Source: UBA1715 sp045615765 | GTDB taxonomy: Bacteria > Bacteroidota > Bacteroidia > Bacteroidales > UBA1715 | DNA: 64,000 bases | Reading direction: 5' to 3' | Assembly (NCBI GenBank): GCA_045615765.1 | Contig: JAZLFM010000027.1 | Location: 3,921 to 67,920 of the forward strand | Shown here: positions 54,317 through 61,641 of the stretch, piece by piece | How the letters are laid out: every line of letters begins with the position of its first letter | Numbering within the stretch: position 1 is the stretch's first letter | Position numbers and translations under genes: made by a program | The notes under the pieces: generated by a model | Seen by the model: the letters and a program-made list of their open reading frames with translations, nothing else | Databases searched by the model: none | Told to the model about the DNA's origin: nothing

Positions 54317-56110
54317 ATGTCACTTAAGCAACTGTTTGTAAACATATTACCATTTGTGAAACCATATAAGTGGTTGGTCCTTTTAACATTAACCATGACA
54401 TTTATTGGTTCGTTGGCGGCGCAGGTGAATGCTGTTGTGCTTGACAAAACTGTTGATAAGGTTAATGAATTGCTTCACGTTGGTTCGTTCGAATGGTCTG
54501 AAGCGGTTCGGGTTTTGGTGATAATTTCTGTGATTTTACTTGGTAAAGAATTGCTTGTTCTTCTTATAAATTTTGTTCAAAAGTACTATGGAGAACGAAT
54601 TAAAGTGCTGATATCTCAGGATTTAGCAGCTGCTGTTATAGAAAAGGTTTTATCTTTTAAAGTCGCTTTTTTTACTTGCGACGAAAATAAACCGGGGAAA
54701 GTTCAGACTCGTATAGATAGAGGTGTGGACTTTATAACAATGACAGTTCGCAATTTCTTTATCGACATTTTGCCTTTGGGAACAAGTGCTGTTTTTGCTT
54801 TGGTGCTGATGTTTATTGCAAATTTCTATGTAGGGCTGACAGCATTGTTGATAGTACCTATTTATTTTTATATCACATATTTACAAGCTGGTAAGTTGAA
54901 GAATTGGCGCACGAATATGCGTAATTATCGTGAGGCGAAAAGTAATGGGATTATGAATATTTTGCAGAATATTCAGGTCATAAAATCGTTCAATCGTGAG
55001 GAAATTGAGTATAAAAAACAAACGGGAATCATAAAGGAACTTACCGATAATCAATTAAATACGAGAAAATATAGTTTCTTGTATGATGGTTTGAAAACAT
55101 TTGTAGAGCAGATCGGTACAGTTTTAATCATTATTTTGACTTCATATCTTGTTCTTATTGATTATCCAGGAATGACTATTGGAAAGATTATGTATCACGT
55201 TATGCTTTTTGCGAACGTTACGGCGCCGATTCGACAATTGCATCGTATCTACGATGATGTGAATGAAGCTCTTATATATGCAGAAGGTTATTTTGATATT
55301 CTGCATTCTGATGGCAGTAGCGAACAAACAGGAAATTATCGTCCGGAAACTGTTCGTGGTGAGATAGAAATTACAAATGTTGATTTTACATATCCAAATG
55401 GTTGCAAGGCGCTTACCAATATAAATATGAAGATACCATGTGGTAAAATTACTGCTTTTGTTGGTTTGTCGGGGGCGGGTAAAAGTACGGTTGTGAATTT
55501 GTTGGATAAATTCTATGAACCGGATTGTGGTATTATTAAAGTTGACGGTGTTGATATCCGGAAATGGAATACGCAGTATTTGCGTGAAAATATCGGTTTG
55601 GTGCTTCAGAAAAATCATATTTTCGATGGTTCCATAGAGGAAAATATTCGGTATGGTCGTCCTGATGCAACATTTGAAGACGTTTGTGAGGCGGCAAAAA
55701 AAGCATATATATATGATGTCGTTGAAAAATTGCCGAATGGATTTAAAACTAATGCGAACGAATTGTCGGGCGGACAACAACAACGGATTGCCATTGCTCG
55801 AATGTTTCTAAAGAATCCACCGATAATTTTCCTTGATGAACCTACAGCGAGTTTGGACGCAATTGCGACAGAACAAATAAAAAATGCCATCGATGCAATT
55901 AAACAAAATCGTACGGTTGTAATAATTTCTCACTCAATTTCGCAAATCATTGATTCTGAAATGATTTATGCTTTACGTGATGGTTGTGTGGAACAATCTG
56001 GTTCGCCAGATGATGTTTATCGTCAGGGTGGAATATATAAGGATATTTTTGACGCTTCGGCACGAAGTCTTAATATTGAAAAAATAATGAAAACAACTGA
56101 AAAAAATTAA
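54317..56110 (+). CDS. ABC exporter, fused membrane and ATPase domains
   Basis: About 597 residues. Six membrane helices fill the first 310 residues, with the loop GKVQTRIDRGVDFI, and a nucleotide-binding domain follows. Walker A GLSGAGKST starts at G383, the signature is LSGGQQQR, Walker B is IIFLDEPTASLD, and the H-loop is VIISHSIS. It is the type that forms homodimers exporting lipids, peptides or drugs. The substrate is not predictable. The start lies after the promoter box. The M17 peptidase gene begins four bases after its stop. Confidence 0.92.
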   Translation: MSLKQLFVNILPFVKPYKWLVLLTLTMTFIGSLAAQVNAVVLDKTVDKVNELLHVGSFEWSEAVRVLVIISVILLGKELLVLLINFVQKYYGERIKVLISQDLAAAVIEKVLSFKVAFFTCDENKPGKVQTRIDRGVDFITMTVRNFFIDILPLGTSAVFALVLMFIANFYVGLTALLIVPIYFYITYLQAGKLKNWRTNMRNYREAKSNGIMNILQNIQVIKSFNREEIEYKKQTGIIKELTDNQLNTRKYSFLYDGLKTFVEQIGTVLIIILTSYLVLIDYPGMTIGKIMYHVMLFANVTAPIRQLHRIYDDVNEALIYAEGYFDILHSDGSSEQTGNYRPETVRGEIEITNVDFTYPNGCKALTNINMKIPCGKITAFVGLSGAGKSTVVNLLDKFYEPDCGIIKVDGVDIRKWNTQYLRENIGLVLQKNHIFDGSIEENIRYGRPDATFEDVCEAAKKAYIYDVVEKLPNGFKTNANELSGGQQQRIAIARMFLKNPPIIFLDEPTASLDAIATEQIKNAIDAIKQNRTVVIISHSISQIIDSEMIYALRDGCVEQSGSPDDVYRQGGIYKDIFDASARSLNIEKIMKTTEKN

Positions 56111-56114
56111 ATGT

Positions 56115-57557
56115 ATGGAAATAATAGCAAATTCTACCGCTTCGGTTGAAAATTACAAAACAAGAATTTATTTGCTTGCTTCAATGGCAGATGCCAAAAA
56201 CTGTAATCTTACAGAGTTTGAATCGCAAATGCTTGATGCAAAATCGCAAAATTTTAAATCCGATTACTTTTGGGTTGAAAGTGTTGATCATGTAAGTTAT
56301 TTTGTGATCCTTAATAATGAAAATAAGCCACAACTTAGTATAGATGAATATGGCGAATCGGTTCGTAAAATGGGATGCGATGTGTTTAATGCTTCTAAAA
56401 GTGGTAATACGAAAGAAGTATTGATAGTCAATACAATAGGAGAGTCTGATTTAGTTAGAGTGTTTATGCAAGGATTTTGCATAAGTCAATATTCATTTGG
56501 AAAATATTCGGAGAAATTACAGGGAAAGGCTTTTGAAAAAGTTGTTGCTTGCAATGTGGATTCTCAAATGATAGATGAACTAAATACGATTTTGCAAGGC
56601 GTATTTCTTACCAAAGATTTAATCAACGAACCAAATAATGTATGTACAGCCGAATATTTTGCTCAACAAGCAGTGGAGGCATTAAAGGGTACCGATGCTG
56701 TTGTGTATGTTCATGATAAACAATGGATAGAAGAACAAAAAATGGGTGGTTTGTTAGGTGTGAACAAGGGTAGTGTGTTGCCTCCATATTTTGTTCATAT
56801 TGTTTGGAATCCAAACCACGATGATTCACAACCGGTTGTTTTGGTTGGTAAAGGTATCGTGTTCGATGCCGGTGGCTTGAGTTTGAAGCCAAACCAATAT
56901 ATGGAAACGATGAAGTCGGATATGAGTGGTGCGGCAACAGTTTTGGGCGTGATGAAAATTGTTGCAGAATCAAAACTTCCTATGCATATCGAAGCTTTAA
57001 TTCCATTGACAGACAATCGTCCAGGAGAAAATGCCATGGCGTTAGGCGATATTTTAACTATGCATAATGGTAAAACGGTAGAAATTCTCAATGCCGATGC
57101 CGAAGGTCGTTTGATACTTGCTGATGCTTTGAGTTATGGAACTACATTGAATCCAAAATTGTTGATAGACGTTGCAACGCTTACAGGCGCAGCCAATATG
57201 GCTGTGGCCGAACATGCCGCTGTGTATTTTAGCAATGTTGATGATGAAGAAGTGAACAATAACCTTGAATACGTTGGTCAAGCGGAATGGGAGCCTGTGG
57301 TTCGTTTCCCGTTATGGAAAATGTACGATGAATTGATTAAATCGAATATGGCGGATATGAAAAATACAGGCGGACAGTATGGTGGAGCGATTTCTGCGGC
57401 GAAATTCTTGGAATGTTTTGTTGCAGATAAGCCATGGATACATTTAGATATAGCCGGTTCTGCATATTTCAAGACGAAATGGTCGTATAAAGGTGTAGGA
57501 GCGACAGGTTTTGGTGTTCGTTTGTTGTATAATTTCTTAAAAGAATTACATTTGTAG
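56115..57557 (+). CDS. leucyl aminopeptidase (M17 family)
   Basis: A 480-residue cytosolic metallo-aminopeptidase. The catalytic domain contains VGKGIVFDAGGLSLKP, DMSGAATVLGVM, and the family signature NADAEGRL starting at N326, which provide the two-metal site and the catalytic Lys and Arg. An N-terminal regulatory domain of about 160 residues precedes them. It probably shares a transcript with the ABC exporter, four bases upstream. A hairpin at 57570-57596 may end transcription. Confidence 0.94.
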   Translation: MEIIANSTASVENYKTRIYLLASMADAKNCNLTEFESQMLDAKSQNFKSDYFWVESVDHVSYFVILNNENKPQLSIDEYGESVRKMGCDVFNASKSGNTKEVLIVNTIGESDLVRVFMQGFCISQYSFGKYSEKLQGKAFEKVVACNVDSQMIDELNTILQGVFLTKDLINEPNNVCTAEYFAQQAVEALKGTDAVVYVHDKQWIEEQKMGGLLGVNKGSVLPPYFVHIVWNPNHDDSQPVVLVGKGIVFDAGGLSLKPNQYMETMKSDMSGAATVLGVMKIVAESKLPMHIEALIPLTDNRPGENAMALGDILTMHNGKTVEILNADAEGRLILADALSYGTTLNPKLLIDVATLTGAANMAVAEHAAVYFSNVDDEEVNNNLEYVGQAEWEPVVRFPLWKMYDELIKSNMADMKNTGGQYGGAISAAKFLECFVADKPWIHLDIAGSAYFKTKWSYKGVGATGFGVRLLYNFLKELHL

Positions 57558-57569
57558 AAATATTGTATG

Positions 57570-57596
57570 GTAGAGATACGAAAAATGTATCTCTAC
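57570..57596 (+). terminator. hairpin between aminopeptidase gene and tRNA-Pro
   Basis: GTAGAGATAC and GTATCTCTAC form a perfect 10-bp stem with a 7-base loop. It is followed by CAAAA and not a T-run, so it may act as a processing or weak termination site. Confidence 0.5.
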
Positions 57597-57600
57597 AAAA

Positions 57601-57673
57601 CGGGGTTTAGCGCAGTTGGTAGCGCGCTGCGTTCGGGACGCAGAGGTCGCCTGTTCGAGTCAGGTAACCCCGA
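57601..57673 (+). tRNA. tRNA-Pro (anticodon CGG)
   Basis: A 73-nt cloverleaf. Acceptor CGGGGTT pairs with AACCCCG, the anticodon stem CTGCG/CGCAG encloses TTCGGGA with anticodon CGG, and the T loop is TTCGAGT. The discriminator is A and CCA is not encoded. Confidence 0.96.
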
Positions 57674-58077
57674 CAAAATAGAATATGATTAAGTTCTAAT
57701 CGCATAATTATTGAATAGTAACCTTAAATTTAATTGCCTATGAAGTAAACGCGTAATTGTACGCACATATATAAAATAGCCACTTTGGTGGTAGAAAAAG
57801 CGTTTTTTGCTGAATCTTGGATTCTTTGAAATCTCGACAATTTCAATTTTAGTCTTACCAAGAATGAAAGTAGAAAATGCTCACGTCGTTTGGCGTGGGT
57901 ATTTGTCTGTTGATTTTGGTAAGACAAGGTAGTCGAGAACCTCAAGAATCCGAATGATACAATTAAACAAGTACCTACGCTTTTTTTATGTGCGTATGTA
58001 AAAAAAAAAAACGGTACTGCGACGCTTGCCGAAAAGTCGAAATAAAGAAGTAGGCGAAATGTAATAAAATAAGATAA
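57674..58077. other. 404-base gap with a highly structured inverted-repeat element (57760-57996)
   Basis: No credible gene was found. Nested complementary segments occur in order: TACGCACATA (57760-57769) with TATGTGCGTA (57987-57996); GGATTCTT (57819-57826) with AAGAATCC (57944-57951); TCTCGAC (57832-57838) with GTCGAGA (57932-57938); GTCTTACCAA (57852-57861) with TTGGTAAGAC (57916-57925). An apical hairpin CACGTC/GGCGTG (57882-57897) has a GTTT loop. All stems are collinear and would form one long rod with internal loops. This could be a non-coding RNA or a small palindromic mobile element next to the tRNA. Confidence 0.7.
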
Positions 58078-58509
58078 ATGCAAAACGATATAAATCATGC
58101 ACCAACTAATTTAAAACATAAGCCAATTGTGGAGGTAGCATTTTATAAAGAAATTGATGCTCAGTACGCTCCCGACACTGATGCCGTTGCTTTATCAATA
58201 GGAAAAGCCCAATATAATCATAGTGATATATCATTAAAGGTTTGGCGATATACAGATTGTGGATATAGCAGACAAAGTGAGGAACTTCCTTTACACAGAT
58301 GCTTAGATCTTTCACTCTTGTTGGTTGGTGCACTATTGTACAATCCCAACTCAAATCGTTCTGTAACAAGTTTAAGAGAAACGGAGGTTGAGAATCAAAG
58401 TGTTCAAGGCATAAAGGACTACTACATAAAAAATATTTCTTTTCTTGAACCGAGATTAAAGGAGTTAAATGAAAAATTAAATGAATTTTTAAAATTACAA
58501 AAGAATTAA
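58078..58509 (+). CDS. small conserved protein, DUF6530-like
   Basis: A 143-residue soluble protein. KHKPIVEVAFYKEIDAQYAPDTDAVALSIGKAQYNHSDISLKVWRYTD and YSRQSEELPLHRCLDLSLLLVGALL form a pattern I associate, tentatively, with DUF6530. The C-terminus is a probable coiled coil (LEPRLKELNEKLNEFLKLQ). There is no signal peptide. The function is unknown. It follows the structured element directly and lies three bases before a secreted LRR protein gene. The gene pair could share a transcript that begins within or before the structured element. Confidence 0.65.
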   Translation: MQNDINHAPTNLKHKPIVEVAFYKEIDAQYAPDTDAVALSIGKAQYNHSDISLKVWRYTDCGYSRQSEELPLHRCLDLSLLLVGALLYNPNSNRSVTSLRETEVENQSVQGIKDYYIKNISFLEPRLKELNEKLNEFLKLQKN

Positions 58510-58512
58510 GCT

Positions 58513-59910
58513 ATGAAAAAAATATTTAATGTTATAATTATGATAATATTGGCTAATACTTTATTTAGTCAAGAATTATTTTATACTTTTAATTCATCTA
58601 CTAAAACTACTGCTGTAGCTGGTAAAGTTAATATTCTAAGTCATGGATATGATATAGGGACAACTTTTATTTTGGGAGGTGCCAGATCAAGTTACGGTTC
58701 CTTTTTCACGAGTGATAAAGGAGTTCAGACAAAAACTCAGTTGGGTGGCAATGCTACAAAAGTTCTGTTTGGTTTTAATATTTGCGATGGTTATTTCAGC
58801 ATGACATCAGGTACAGAGGTAGAAAATGAAATAGTAAAAGCTCAGGCATCTAAGACAACATTCAATGGTGGCACTGAAACAAGTATATTTCTACATATTG
58901 GTGATTTTTTTTATTTAGAAAATGTGAAATTAGGTGTAGGTATACCATTTAAACTAATCTCTTTTGATGAAAAACTAGATGAGTTAACGATAGAGGTTCA
59001 GCCAGCAACAACAACAACAACATCTATTATTGACGAAGAAAATATTGTTCTTCCTGAATATGTTGAACATAACAAAGAGAAATATTTAGTAACAGAAATT
59101 TTACAGAATGCTTTTTCTGGTTGTACAAATTTGAAAAGTGTTATTATAGGAGAAAATGTAACCTCAATAGGCGAAAATGCTTTTGCTGGTTGTTCTGCAC
59201 TTTCAAAAATCACTTGTTTTGCAGTAAATCCTCCAGAAGTAGATGCCTCATCATTCAGCAATTACAATGGGTATTTAACAATTCCGTGCGATAATTTCGA
59301 GGCTTACGATATTCATCCTATATGGGGAAACTTTAAACACATAGAATGTATTTCTGCCGAATCAACAGAGTTGCCAAAAGACGAGGTTGTAGTGGAACCA
59401 GAAATCAACGAGGCGGTGTTCTCAATGCCAACAAATGCTTCGGCAAATTCCTATACGCTTACAATCCAAAACAATGGCGTAACATTCTGCACGCTTACGT
59501 TCAACAGTCAAGGGCAGTTGTCGAACATAGATTTTAGTGGCAATACGCTCAAGGCATCCGTAGAAGGCTATCAGTTCACGGTTACAGGTCTTTCGGCTGC
59601 AACAGACTATGGCTATTCTTTTAAGGCATTGGATAAAAGTAAATCGGTGCTAAAAGAATATACAGGTTCGTTCACAACAAAAAATGAAGATGGAACAGGA
59701 GGCTCTTCTGCGGGTGGTGTAGGTACTTCTATCTCAGATGTTTTAGATTTTGTCGATATTCAAGTGGTTAATAATCAAATATATGTAGATGGATCTATCG
59801 TTCCGTATGTGATAGATATTCAAGGTAAGAAAATTACAAATAAGAATTTAAAGGCAGGGGTTTATTTCCTTCTTATAGATGGAAAAACATTTAGCGTTTC
59901 AATTCAATAA
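58513..59910 (+). CDS. secreted protein with short LRR_5 segment and T9SS-type tail
   Basis: A 465-residue protein. After a signal peptide (IIMIILANTLFSQ) comes an unrecognised beta-rich domain (about 20-165). Two LRR_5 repeats follow (LQNAFSGCTNLKSVIIGENVTSIGENAFAGCSAL, read in two parts, about 195-235), then a fibronectin-like domain (about 300-395), a low-complexity GTGGSSAGGVGTS linker and a C-terminal tail VVNNQIYVDGSI...YVIDIQGKKITNKNLKAGVYFLLI, typical of T9SS type A cargo. It seems to be a short relative of the large LRR protein at 44691. It ends with a strong terminator. Confidence 0.82.
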   Translation: MKKIFNVIIMIILANTLFSQELFYTFNSSTKTTAVAGKVNILSHGYDIGTTFILGGARSSYGSFFTSDKGVQTKTQLGGNATKVLFGFNICDGYFSMTSGTEVENEIVKAQASKTTFNGGTETSIFLHIGDFFYLENVKLGVGIPFKLISFDEKLDELTIEVQPATTTTTSIIDEENIVLPEYVEHNKEKYLVTEILQNAFSGCTNLKSVIIGENVTSIGENAFAGCSALSKITCFAVNPPEVDASSFSNYNGYLTIPCDNFEAYDIHPIWGNFKHIECISAESTELPKDEVVVEPEINEAVFSMPTNASANSYTLTIQNNGVTFCTLTFNSQGQLSNIDFSGNTLKASVEGYQFTVTGLSAATDYGYSFKALDKSKSVLKEYTGSFTTKNEDGTGGSSAGGVGTSISDVLDFVDIQVVNNQIYVDGSIVPYVIDIQGKKITNKNLKAGVYFLLIDGKTFSVSIQ

Positions 59911-59927
59911 GATTTTTTTATTCTTTC

Positions 59928-59966
59928 AACCCGCAGAATCCATTTCAGGTTCTGCGGGTTTTGTTT
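59928..59966 (+). terminator. terminator after secreted LRR protein
   Basis: AACCCGCAGAA and TTCTGCGGGTT form an 11-bp stem with an 11-base loop, followed by TTGTTTT. Confidence 0.88.
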
Positions 59967-60005
59967 TATGAAAATTCTATATATTTGTACAACCAAATAT
60001 TCAAT

Positions 60006-60242
60006 ATGATGAAAAAAATAAAAGAGCCGGCTGCAACTTATGGAAATACAGCCCAACAGTTAAAGTTACAAATAGTAGAGGCTGTAAACGCAACAGAGAA
60101 CGTTCAAGTTTTAGAGAAACTATTGCGGTTAATAAAAAAACAAAATTCCCAATCTGGTTTAGATGAAGCTTTGGAGGATATTCAGCAAGGGCGCGTGTAT
60201 AAGGCTGATAGTGTAGAGGATATGTTCAAGCAAATATTGTGA
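60006..60242 (+). CDS. antitoxin-like small protein, no toxin partner found
   Basis: A 78-residue protein, MMKKIKEPAATYGNTAQQLKLQIVEAV. The C-terminal GLDEALEDIQQGRVYKADSVEDMFKQIL follows the pattern of Bacteroidota type II antitoxins that neutralise RelE/YoeB-type toxins. ATG 60006 or 60009 are possible starts. Upstream in-frame start codons would read through the terminator region. The expected toxin gene is absent: the next 100 bases hold two REP palindromes and then a convergent helicase gene. It may be a remnant of a toxin-antitoxin pair or may act with a toxin elsewhere. Confidence 0.65.
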   Translation: MMKKIKEPAATYGNTAQQLKLQIVEAVNATENVQVLEKLLRLIKKQNSQSGLDEALEDIQQGRVYKADSVEDMFKQIL

Positions 60243-60252
60243 TGGGTATGGT

Positions 60253-60277
60253 GGTCGTTTCGACAGGCTCAACGACC
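60253..60277. repeat. REP-type palindrome, copy 1
   Basis: A 25-base imperfect palindrome, GGTCGT at the left and ACGACC at the right, around the core TTCGACAGGCTCA. This is the widely dispersed REP-like core found in many bacterial genomes. It lies 10 bases after the antitoxin-like gene. Confidence 0.8.
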
Positions 60278-60308
60278 GAAAGAACAAGTTTAATGACAGT
60301 AAGAAAAA

Positions 60309-60333
60309 GGTGCCTGAGCTTGTCGAAGGCACC
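60309..60333. repeat. REP-type palindrome, copy 2 (inverted)
   Basis: A 25-base palindrome with GGTGCC and GGCACC arms around TGAGCTTGTCGAA. Its core is the reverse complement of copy 1 with one mismatch, so the two form a head-to-head pair as in BIME-type clusters. It ends eight bases before the helicase stop. Confidence 0.8.
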
Positions 60334-60341
60334 GAAACAAT

Positions 60342-61601
60342 TTATTTCTTATTCGCTTTTGTCTTTTTTGCTTTTTTTCTGTTGAATTCATCTATTGCTT
60401 CAACTTCTGCCAAAATTGATTTAAGATCTTCTTGGGTATGGTCTGTCGTCATTTTTATGGTTTCCTTGTATGTGCCTTTGTCTATGGTTAATTCATTGAT
60501 TGGCTTGGTAAGGTATGTCTCAATTTCTTGTAACAATGGCTTTTCTCCTTCGCTACAAAATGAAATGGATTTACCGAATTTATCTCCACGGCCAGTTCTA
60601 CCAACACGATGTACATAATTTTCAGCTTGCTCGGGTAGGTCGTAGTTAATGACAAGCTCAATGTTTGGAATATCTATACCACGGGCAGAAACATCAGTGG
60701 CAATTAACACTTTTAGTGTCCCATTACGGAAGTCTGCCATAACTTTGTTTCGATCTTGTTGTGTTTTTCCTCCGTGGATTGTCTCACATTTGATATCTAC
60801 TCGCTCCATTGCGTTTTTCACGCGTTCGGCTCTTACTTTCGTGCGAACAAATACTAATACTTTGTCTTCTGGATTCTCTTTAAGCAAGCGTTCCAAGAAA
60901 AATCGCTTGTCGTCCATTTCTATATACGAAACATAATGGTCAACGTGTTTCGAAACAGGATCTTTTGGCGAAATTTCGATTTTTACCGGTTTTGAAACGA
61001 GCGAATAGGCTAATTCTTTTATGTCTTTGTCTATCGTCGCAGAGAAGAATAGTGTTTGTCTATATTTTGGTAAGTGCTTGATTAATTGGCGTATATCGTT
61101 AATAAATCCAAGGTCAAGCATTTGGTCTGCTTCGTCAAGAACTAATAGTTTTATCTGACTTAAATCTACATGTCCTTGGCTTACTAAATCGAATAAACGA
61201 CCTGGTGTACAAACCAATACATCTACGCCGTGTTTTAGGCGTGCTATTTGTGGGTCTTGTTCAACACCGCCAAATAATCCTAATACGGTTAAGTCTAAAT
61301 ATTTTCCTATGGAACGGAATACTTCTGCTATTTGTATTACCAATTCTCTTGTTGGTTCCATTACAATGGTATGGATGTTCTCTAAATTTTTTCTCTGGGA
61401 ATGGTCTCTGCTAATTAATTCCAATGCAGGAATGGCAAAGGCTGCAGTTTTTCCTGTACCTGTTTGTGCAATAGCTAAAACATCGTTGCCTTTCAAAATA
61501 GGTGTGATTGCTTTGAATTGTATGTCCGTAGGTCTTCGGAAATTCATTTCTGCAAGACTTTGTTTTATTTTTTGACTAATATGGTAATCTTCGAACTTCA
61601 T
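60342..61601 (-). CDS. DEAD-box RNA helicase (RhlE-like)
   Basis: A 419-residue ATP-dependent RNA helicase. Q motif FRRPTDIQ, motif I AQTGTGKT (about 45-52), motif II VLDEADQMLD, motif III FFSATI, motif V TDVSARGID, and motif VI HRVGRTGRG are all present. The C-terminal tail is short and lysine-rich. It probably acts in ribosome assembly or RNA turnover. The start is 40 bases after the RCC1 gene, with its own -7 box. Confidence 0.95.
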   Translation of the reverse strand: MKFEDYHISQKIKQSLAEMNFRRPTDIQFKAITPILKGNDVLAIAQTGTGKTAAFAIPALELISRDHSQRKNLENIHTIVMEPTRELVIQIAEVFRSIGKYLDLTVLGLFGGVEQDPQIARLKHGVDVLVCTPGRLFDLVSQGHVDLSQIKLLVLDEADQMLDLGFINDIRQLIKHLPKYRQTLFFSATIDKDIKELAYSLVSKPVKIEISPKDPVSKHVDHYVSYIEMDDKRFFLERLLKENPEDKVLVFVRTKVRAERVKNAMERVDIKCETIHGGKTQQDRNKVMADFRNGTLKVLIATDVSARGIDIPNIELVINYDLPEQAENYVHRVGRTGRGDKFGKSISFCSEGEKPLLQEIETYLTKPINELTIDKGTYKETIKMTTDHTQEDLKSILAEVEAIDEFNRKKAKKTKANKK

Positions 61602-61617
61602 AACGGTAAATTTTATG

Positions 61618-61625
61618 CAAATGTA
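61618..61625 (-). promoter_or_regulatory. -7 box TACATTTG (minus strand) before helicase gene
   Basis: Exact consensus on the minus strand, 16 bases before ATG 61601. Confidence 0.5.
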
Positions 61626-61641
61626 CGATTTTTCTTAACAC

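Noticed and set aside
55142..55783. Open frame of 213 codons opposite the ABC transporter gene
   Set aside because: It is fully covered by a well-identified gene with all ABC motifs on the other strand.
57730..58098. Open frame of 122 codons on the minus strand across the structured gap
   Set aside because: It spans the inverted-repeat arms, is low in recognisable protein character, and has no -7 box.
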